Of a DNA stretch of 64,000 nt, positions 55,911 through 64,000 are shown piece by piece. The notes under the pieces are model-generated. The model was not told where the DNA came from. It saw nothing but the letters and a program-made list of their open reading frames with translations, and searched no databases. This DNA is from Helianthus annuus (Eukaryota; Streptophyta; Magnoliopsida; Asterales; Asteraceae). The translations under genes were made by a program, and so were the position numbers. Where the stretch lies: positions 62,793,751 through 62,857,750 of the forward strand of contig NC_035448.2 in assembly GCF_002127325.2 (NCBI RefSeq), written 5' to 3'. Numbering within the stretch: position 1 is the stretch's first letter; each line of letters starts with the position of its first letter.

Positions 55911-57039
55911 TTCGAATATTTAATGACGAATACCTAAATAAATCATACAAATCAAACAGTTAAGAATGTTTTAAAAAGCTTTTGTTAATAATATGAAAAG
56001 ATATGTGACGAAATTAAGGGGTTTTCATCGCTGATATAGGGGTTTTCGTCGCTGTAGGATGATGATTGACACTTCTGATTTCGTCGCTGAAATGCTTGAT
56101 TGACACTTCTGGTTTCGTCGCTGAAATATTTGACGAAAATCAGGGGTGTTCGTCGCTGGGGTGATGACGAAAATAGAAGAGTTTTCGTTGACTGATGTAT
56201 GGTGATTTCGTTGACTGATGTATGGTGATTTTGTCATAGACACTAAGTTGATTTCGTCGAAGACAAGTCAAGCACCAGTGATTTCATCCAGCATGTAGTG
56301 ATGACGAAATCAGGATTGTGATTTCGTCCAGAATGATTACAATTGGATTTCGTCCAGAATGGTAACAATTGGATTTCGTCCAGAATGGTAACAATTGGAT
56401 TTCGTCCAGAATGGTAATGTTGACAAATGTGATTTCGTCCAAGCCTGATTTTGTTGACTAATGAGATTTCGTTGACTGGAAGAGTGATTTCGTCCAGACA
56501 CACTAGATGTTGGTGATTTCGTGGACAATAGGTGAAGACAAATTAGATATTTATCAAACTAGATCAAATCTTATCCTTCTGACAAGAAAACTTCTTTTTC
56601 AAACAACCATCCTTTTCAGACTTTTCTTACTAACTATCATGATGCAAATGTACACAAATGTCAAACAAGTGTATTATATTCAACAACAATAATTCATAAC
56701 ACAAACAAAATCAGAATTTTAAGATCAGACATAGAGACTTATGAAGAACCAACAAGAATAACTTGAAGCACCTGATGAACTCCGATGAATTTTCTGATCA
56801 CAAATTTTGCACACAAGTTTAGCAACAAGAATAACATGTGTACATGCATTTTAACAATGGTTTTATAAAAACTAATAGCAAGATACAAAGATTTTCAAGG
56901 TTTTGATGAAAAGCTTTTCCAGAAATATGTTTTTTTTTAAACAAGAATACAAGCTGAAAAACCCTTTTTAAAATCTATCAAAACACAAGAAAATCAACTT
57001 GGTTTAAACAAGGAATCGAGCCAATGCTCTGATACCAAT

Positions 57040-57758
57040 TGTAGATCTACCCGGAGGATCGAGTAACCTCTATTCCCTATTTTCCGACAAACCCGTGAGT
57101 GCGGAATCCAAACAGGTAAGTTAGACCAAGTTACGAACACGTAAAAGACAAGATTCACCGATTAACACTCCAATGTATTAATCTAGAAAACGGTTACAAA
57201 GCAATGTTTACAAGATGCTCTCATAAACTCTCTCTCAGTGTGTGTGTGTTTACAGTGTGTTCGCTCCAATGAAATCTATTCAGAGTTCCATTTTTTTTTT
57301 GTTTCTGTCTGTTTGTGGTGTATATATAGTAAGATGCTTGACGAAATCAAGTCCTGGATGAAAACTCATCAACGAAAACCAAGATCTTGGATTTCGTCAC
57401 ATGTGGTGTTTTCGTCCCATTTGGTTTTCACCACAAGGGTGATTTCGTCCTAGGGTGATTTCGTTCATCAGTTGGGCCGGGCCGATGACTTGGGCTTGGA
57501 CTTTGGCATGTAGGACTTCTTCATGTATGGGCTTCTACTTGTGTTGGGCTTCATCATGGATTGGACCAAACAAACTAACAGACAACATAAACATAAGCTA
57601 TGTTAAATGCATACTGCACACACGCAGTAGCAATTACATCGAACGTTTACGAAGTAAATCACATACCGAGTCAAGACAGGAGGTTGTCTTGACTACGGCC
57701 TTCACTTCGTAGCCGAGTCGAACCGAGCCGAGCCATATCCACATAATATGTATCAACA
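57040..57758 (-). repeat. 5' LTR of element C (copy 2)
   Basis: 719 bp with a perfect primer-binding site (TGGTATCAGAGC, minus strand) at 57026-57037 and target duplication AATAT at 57759-57763. The leader array of GATTTCGTC motifs lies at about 56008-56523. Confidence 0.93.
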
Positions 57759-57763
57759 AATAT

Positions 57764-59960
57764 AAGTAACTTTCTCCATCCCGGGAAGCAATCTCGGGTG
57801 ATAACCCAGTTTTACATAATATATTTGAAGTTTTATTTGTATAAGATAAATTAAATTAACTTCTTATCTAATAAGCATACCATGATGTGCCAATATCATC
57901 AAAAATATAATTAGGTTTGACTCACTTAGGGACCATTTTTTCTACATACACGTCCTCAAGAACCCCAAAATTTTCAGGGACTAATAATCGCTTTTATTCT
58001 TGATGGGAACAATGGAAACTTGTCTTGAATGAAAGGTAAAGCAGTAAATCTAAGTGGAGTGACACTTGCCCAATTTTCTTCAAAACATGTTAAATCAACA
58101 ACAAAACTTCTTTACAAATAAAAATGTATAAGTCATGTGATTTGTTGAATTGGGTATTCGAGTATATATTCCAAGAAATATTGGGTAATCAAGTTTGTTG
58201 AATTACGTATTCGAGTATATATTTCAGGAAATAGGAAATATTGAGTAATCATTCCAAGAAATAAATAAGACAACTCAAATCTTAAGTAGAGGTACACTTA
58301 CAAGCAAGTGTAGTAGAGCAAGTAAGAAAGAAGATTTCTCATTATGATAAAACTGAAATAGAGATGGCTGAAAAAATGGAGAGCATCCAATGTTTATTAG
58401 TGCTTGGAGGTTTGTTATCATCGTCTCAATTTCCAAACCCAATTGCCCAAGTTGAACACAGTCTAAGAATTGAGATTGTGATAACAAAACTTTAAGCAAT
58501 TATAAACAATGCATGTTCTCCATCCTTTGAACCATCTGTATTTGAGCGTTATAATAACGAGAAACATTCTCTGATATTCTCTTCTATTTCGGCTTGTAGT
58601 TGTGCCTCTACTTGAGATTGATGTGTCATTTTTTTTTCACTTAAAGAAGTTCAATCCAAGAGTTAAAAAAAAATACAAAGAGACGATCCTACACCAAAAG
58701 TATGCATGCACTGGTGTCTATCAGGCCTCTTCACTAATTAGATCAGTGAAGACTTGGGTTGAATCACTTAGCTCATGTACCCGCCTTCTTCAACTTCTCA
58801 TTTATCCTTTCCTGGAGAAAAACATACGGATTCACAATGGTCAATTTTATATCAATATTTATTGTGAGTGTGTATATATCTACTTACAAAGATATCATCA
58901 ACCAATGTGGTACCTTGGTTCTTAACATGAGTTTAATACTTTAACATTAATATTCTCATATACACCCTGAAAACTGAAAATCAAGTAGCCATTAGATACC
59001 GTTCAAAACAAGTAGCCTTTAGACAAGTACATTAATATTAGAAAAAGGGTGTGCCTATTGGCACACTAAAGTGCCTATTGGCACACCAAACCCTAGCAAA
59101 ATTAGGGTTTATCTACGTAGCGTATTGGTCAATACGCAGCGTAGGTAAACCTTAAGTGTGCAGATAGGCAAACTGGGTGTGCAGATAGTTAGGGCCTAGA
59201 AAAAAAACAAAATAGATAAATGCATGTTACTAGCTTGACGCCAACGAGGTCAGTGGTGGCTGTCGACCAGCGTTCTTCTTCGGTCTAAAAAGCGTGAAGG
59301 GGTCTAATGGAGGTGGAGTTTTATGTGTCGAGGGTGGCTGCCTGAAAATAGAATGAGAAGGAGAGTAAGATGGAAAGAAGGAGGATGAGTGATGAGATGA
59401 GATGATATGAGATGGATGGGAATATATAGGGGAGTCCCTGGTTACAAATCGAGCAAAATCCCAATGTTATTTAATTCCATTTAAATCAATATATAACATT
59501 TAAAATTGTTTTAATTGAATTCCGTTTCTAATCAAACTATATTGCGACAAAATTCACAAGCAACATTAACTTCTCAATCCAAATAATTAATCTTGTAATC
59601 ATTACTAAATATCTTAAAACAAATTAAGTCTAATTATATAAATACATATCTTTCAACATGGAGAAAAATATGGTACAAAAGTGAAGAAAACCTGAGAAAA
59701 ACATAAGATGATTTCCAAGGATGGATGAACCACAAATGTGTCGAGATGAATAAGTCAGCAAAATTCCTTAGTATCTTTGTTTAGTTGTGTTGATATGCCC
59801 TTTGACCTGTTTAGTTTTATTTTTTTTCTTAATTCATAGTGCACTTCAAAAATGAACGGAAATTTTGGTTTTGATTATGGTTATGTCTTAAAACTGAATC
59901 AAGCCGCCCTGCACACACCCTTAAAATCACCGGTTGTGTTTCCCGTCGCATAGTGTGGGC
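57764..59960. other. Non-coding flank between elements C and A (copy 2)
   Basis: Second copy of 7616-9811, including the fold-back (59049-59189, large hairpin 59106-59151). No gene recognised; no further BRF1 or kelch exons found. Confidence 0.6.
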
Positions 59961-59965
59961 ACCAC

Positions 59966-62900
59966 TGTAGGTCCCTCTCGGAGGATGACGAACCTAAACC
60001 TTGTTATACTAACCCACTAGCGAGTGCGGAATCCAAGCTAGCAAGCAAACCGGGATGAAGCAAGTATAAACACAAACACACAAGATTCACCGATTAACAC
60101 CACTTGTATTAATACGTATGAATGGTTTCGGTTACAAGCACAATGTTTACAAATCAGTTTTGCAAACTCTCAAGTGTGTGTGTGTTTTCGGACAGAATGC
60201 TCTCAAACTCTCTATCTTTCTATCTGTGTGCATCTGTCTATCTAACACACTGCATGGGTATATATATACCCAGCCCAGCATGTCTGGTCCGAAGGATCCG
60301 ATAGATGATCGAAGGATCATCTATCGATGACAAAGTGTTCGAAGGATCTACATATACTTCGAAGGATGGCATATCCTTCGAAGTCCAACATTATCCTTCG
60401 TAACATATCTTTCGAGGCCATCGAAGGATCTACATTATCCTTCGATGAGCTATCCTTCGACACAGAACATTTACAAACATTTTCTAACTGTTGGTCCAAG
60501 TCAAACCAGGAGGACGGTTGACTTGGTCAACTTACAGGACTGACAAGGACATCGTTTACATCGTGACCGAATACAGACAAAGTACAGACACAAGTGCACC
60601 AACAAACTCCCCCTTGGCTGTAGCTTTGTCTCGATCTTCGATGGTTGTAAATTTGTCTCGATCTTGATCTTCTTTGATCCTCATGTCTTCAAGACTCTGA
60701 TGTCCTTTCAAGTCTTCAATGTCGGAGGATCTTCAAAGTCTTCACGTCTTGAAAGCAGAGAGTGTATCAACAAACTACCCGTATCATGTAGGAAGTGTGT
60801 TGACAAACTCCCCCTTAACATAAGCTCCCCCTTGAGTTATGCTCGTGAATGACTTGATCTTTATGAAGTGAGATCCTTGTGGTGTTGATGATGGTCAGCG
60901 GCAACTCAATCAACTTCTTTTTTGAGTGCCTTCACGTCGTGTCTTTATTCCAAAGCTTGTCATCGACCATGTTCTCCTAGCCTTTAGAATCTGCACATAC
61001 AAGAAATCTAAACGCGTAATGAGAACAACTGCTTGGAATATAGCATAAACAAATGACACACGAATGACCATGTCACAATCAAACACCGTCCGACAGTTTG
61101 AAAGTTTAATAAATTTGTCAATTTTAGTTTATAACTTTCAAAACTTGCAAATTTCGACCGTTTATGAAGATTTAGCCAGTTCGGTTTTCAGTCAGGTTTC
61201 AGGTAACGAAGACTAGAGTTCCAACATCGTACGATCGAAAATAAAGCAGAAATAAAATCTTTTTGGTATTTTTGAATTTTTCAAATGTAAAGACTGCAAG
61301 CAGTAAATAAATATATACAGACATTCTTTTTGCGAGTTTCGAGGGTAAGAGAATCATATCAGTGTACGGTCATGCCAAACGCTCCTGTTGTTCAGTTAGT
61401 TAACATTAAGATAAGCATCCTATAACAATTATCGGTATTGTTGTCCACTTAAGCTCAACTTATCAGATATAATCATGGCGAAGGGATACGTTAAGGTATG
61501 ATTTATACTTACCGACCGGTGTTCATCCACATCACGACACATTCCCGTATCAAGGTATGTACGAGAGTTCATCTTACCGGTGAGTATACCGATTATCATC
61601 TGTTTGACCGTATATGATGTGAGATTCTCACTTATTTTGATTTGAAAACAAGCCCTTTGTGATATAATCACTTATTTATGAGGAACTTGATTTTCATATG
61701 CATGAGGGCACAGGTGCAAGTCCGTGAACAGGTCAGTACTTCCGTACAGCAGAGAGACGAACTTGACACCCGAATAAATGTGATATATTATCACTTATTT
61801 GATATGGACATGTGATTGTTTATCACTTATTGAGGTCGAATGCAGTATGTAATATGTACACGTATGTATAGTATCATGGAAGATCTAGACTTGCGTCCCC
61901 GTTATTTTTCGGTAAAAGATACAACCATGATACCCAGATGATAAGCAGCATAAAGACCGAATATCTCAGAACCTCGGCAATCCATCAAACGAAATTTCGG
62001 TACTAAGACCATATGCCAATGAATGGTTCCCACCTGGTCTTCAGTCGATTTAAGATTTATATCACCCTGCACACTTTAAAACGATTGTGAGCCTACCGAT
62101 ACATCTTATATAGAGCTGCTTATCGTTTTTCATTTAAGGTTTAAAGAGGGTTGGATAGACCACTGAAGTACTATCATTTTCTCTTTTGCTCGCCAGGAAA
62201 CTCATTTTTGCTTTTCTATTGTTTTTGTGTTTTTGAAATTTTTCGATGTTTTTGGATTTTCAGATTTTTGGATTTACTCCCCCTAAAATCAATAAACTAA
62301 GACAAATTTAAAACACAAAGGTATTTACAAAAATGATTTTCCGATGTTGGTTTACTCTTGCTTGACCTTAATGCCGTTTACCAATAATAAAAAGTCAAAT
62401 CTTGATTTGTCAAATGCTTTGGTAAAAAGGTCGGCACGTTGGTCATCGGTGTGGACCTTAACAACATCGATTAGCCTTTTCTCAAAGCAATCACGTATGA
62501 AGTGATATTTGATTTCGATGTGTTTGGTCTTTGAGTGCTGCACAGGATTTCTAGTGATATCTAAAGCAGCAGAATTATCAACGTAAATAGGAGTAGTTAG
62601 GAATTCAAAACCGTAGTCCCGCAATTGTTGTTGGATCCAAAGAATTTGGGAGCAACAACTTGAGGCAGCAATGTATTCAGCTTCGCATGTTGATGTGGCG
62701 ACGCATGTCTGCTTCTTGCACTGCCAGGTGACTATGCGATTTCCTAAAAACTGACATCCAGCCGTTGTGGATTTACCGTCGATTTTGCATCCGCCAAAAT
62801 CAGAATCACTGAAAGCGACCAATTCAAAGTTATTATCCCTAGGGTACCACAGACCGTTGTCAGGGTACGCCTTCAAATAACGAAAAATCCTTTTAACAGC

Positions 62901-64000
62901 TGCAAGATGTGAGGCCTTCGGATTAACTTGATATCTGGCAAGCAGGCACGTTGGGTACATTATGTCTGGCCTTGATGCTGTGAGGTACATAAGAGATCCG
63001 ATCATTGCGCGATAGTTTGAGGGGCTAACAGCTTCTCCCTTCAAGTCAGGAGTAATTCCGTGATTTGTTGGCAATGGGGTACCAATGGGCGTTGCATCAG
63101 ACATCTGGAACCGGCTCAAGATGTCGCCAACATATTTAGTCTGATGGATGAATATCCCAGACTCAGTTTGTTGCACTTGTAGGCCCAAGAAGAAGGTCAT
63201 TTCCCTCATAGCACTCATCTCGAATTTATCCTGCATTATGCGCTCGAAATTCCTACACAAGACATCATTAGTAGAACCAAAAATAATATCATCAACGTAT
63301 ACCTGTACCAGAAGAAGATCTCCATCTTGTTCTTTGATGAAAAGAGTACAGTCGATAAGACCTCTACGAAAACCGTTCTCCAGCAGATAGTGTGATAAGG
63401 TTGCATACCAAGCTCGCGGTGCTTGATGAAGACCATAGAGAGCTTTGTTGAGCAACCAAACCCGATCGGGATGGATAGGATCTTCAAAACCTGGAGGTTG
63501 TTCGACGTACACCTCTTCTTCAACCACACCATGTAAAAATGCACTTTTCACGTCCATCTGATAAACCTTGAATCCTTTGAAGGACGCATAGGCTAGAAAG
63601 ATTCGAATTGCTTCAAGACGTGCAACAGGTGCATAGACTTCGTTGTAGTCGATCCCTTCAATCTGACGAAAACCTTGAACGACTAAACGTGCTTTGTTTC
63701 GGATAACAACTCCGCGGTCATCCTTTTTGCATTTGAAAACCCAACGGGTACCAATCTTCTTGTATCCAGCAGGTTTCTCTACGAGTTTCCAGACACCCAG
63801 CTTCTGGAATTGTTGCAGTTCTTCCTGCATTGCTTCAACCCAAGCGTTATCTTTCAAGGCTTCTTTCCACGTTCTTGGTTCTTCCTGTGAGACATAACAC
63901 GCGAAGGACCAATCGTTTTGTTGCCCGGATTCTCGAATAGCTGCATACAAGCCTGCATTGTTGTTGTTTCGCAACATGTTTCTTGTTTGAATGCCACTTT
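59966..64000 (-). mobile_element. Element A, second copy (cut by window end)
   Basis: The 3' LTR is at 59966-60604, preceded by ACCAC (59961-59965). The polypurine tract is at 60605-60615, the four stem-loops are near 61619-61826, and pol runs to the edge. Because it shares the same target site as 9817-20919, it is a product of the large duplication rather than a new insertion. Confidence 0.95.
62352..64000 (-). CDS. pol: Pol of element A, second copy (partial)
   Basis: Open through RT ([12 protein letters not shown] at about 63288-63300) and RNase H ([19 protein letters not shown]) to the stop at 62352. Identical to 12203-13851 apart from one visible amino-acid change (Val to Ile, codon containing 62645). 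The protease and integrase part lies outside the window. Confidence 0.95.
   Translation of the reverse strand, partial: SGIQTRNMLRNNNNAGLYAAIRESGQQNDWSFACYVSQEEPRTWKEALKDNAWVEAMQEELQQFQKLGVWKLVEKPAGYKKIGTRWVFKCKKDDRGVVIRNKARLVVQGFRQIEGIDYNEVYAPVARLEAIRIFLAYASFKGFKVYQMDVKSAFLHGVVEEEVYVEQPPGFEDPIHPDRVWLLNKALYGLHQAPRAWYATLSHYLLENGFRRGLIDCTLFIKEQDGDLLLVQVYVDDIIFGSTNDVLCRNFERIMQDKFEMSAMREMTFFLGLQVQQTESGIFIHQTKYVGDILSRFQMSDATPIGTPLPTNHGITPDLKGEAVSPSNYRAMIGSLMYLTASRPDIMYPTCLLARYQVNPKASHLAAVKRIFRYLKAYPDNGLWYPRDNNFELVAFSDSDFGGCKIDGKSTTAGCQFLGNRIVTWQCKKQTCVATSTCEAEYIAASSCCSQILWIQQQLRDYGFEFLTTPIYVDNSAALDITRNPVQHSKTKHIEIKYHFIRDCFEKRLIDVVKVHTDDQRADLFTKAFDKSRFDFLLLVNGIKVKQE

Larger units (their letters stand above)
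42926..57758 (-). mobile_element. Element C, complete, interrupted by element B
   Basis: Minus-strand Copia element with LTRs at 42926-43656 and 57040-57758 and target duplication AATAT (42921-42925 and 57759-57763). Excluding nested B it is about 7.6 kb. The LTRs differ at several percent of sites plus indels, so it is older than A. Gag is present but lacks the capsid domain; pol is reduced to scraps; the 3' untranslated region has the four stem-loops (44698-44901) and PPT modules (43657-43667, about 43780, 43810-43820). It is non-autonomous, as B is. Confidence 0.93.
50078..64000. repeat. Large direct repeat, copy 2
   Basis: Second copy of the first 13.85 kb of the window. It retains 72 bp (54996-55067) that copy 1 lacks. 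It also has a cluster of single-base indels between about 51,890 and 53,260, which break reading frames that are open in copy 1. From 55.5 kb to 64 kb the copies differ at only a handful of sites, for example C at 12496 versus T at 62645, a Val/Ile change in pol. The copy continues past the end of the window. Confidence 0.97.

Noticed and set aside
63978..64000. Start codon of a shorter RT-RNase H gene at 63977
   Set aside because: The same frame continues to the window edge and corresponds to internal pol of element A; the Met is internal.

Overview
The window is nuclear DNA of a flowering plant: LTR retrotransposons primed by initiator tRNA-Met, a CACTA transposon, and fragments of intron-bearing plant-type genes. 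The style of the Copia elements makes me think of Asteraceae, but that is a low-confidence inference. No complete host gene is visible. Nearly everything is mobile DNA, much of it nested.

Layout, left to right. (1) 1-5267: right-hand part of a defective Copia element (B). (2) 5268-7610: right-hand part of an older defective Copia element (C) into which B is inserted. (3) 7616-9811: non-coding flank with a fold-back hairpin. (4) 9817-20919: structurally complete Copia element A on the minus strand, with two 639-bp LTRs, 5-bp target duplication ACCAC, primer-binding site, polypurine tract, gag in two overlapping frames, and an open pol. (5) 20925-24687: a Ty3/gypsy scrap and the 3' end of another B-type element (E, plus strand). 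(6) 25166-26436: exons resembling a CAN-type calcium-dependent nuclease (minus strand). A CACTA element (26444-31043) separates them from their likely TATA box. That CACTA carries a transposase remnant, four intron-separated cyclophilin exons and a huge microsatellite. (7) 31.3-40.3 kb: palindromic 70-bp repeats, the 5' end of another Copia element (D), a long gypsy-type LTR, and the 3' end of a Copia element with an extra ORF (F). (8) 40.3-42.9 kb: single exons resembling a kelch acyl-CoA-binding protein and TFIIIB subunit BRF1. (9) 42926-57758: element C complete (TSD AATAT) with B (48210-55415, TSD TCAAC) nested in its gag. (10) 57764-64000: the same flank as (3), then the start of a second copy of element A.

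All of 1-13851 recurs almost unchanged at 50078-64000. The window therefore holds parts of two copies of a unit repeating at about 50.1 kb: either a recent tandem duplication or an assembly artefact.

How the parts relate: A looks like the protein source, although its integrase lacks a catalytic Asp. B, C and E share A's 3' architecture but have lost the capsid domain and most of pol, so they look like a trans-mobilised non-autonomous lineage. All carry three shared features that I think deserve attention: short CGAA-type motif arrays present in both the U3 and the 5' leader with a subfamily-specific sequence, four stem-loops in the 3' untranslated region, and triplicated polypurine-tract modules.
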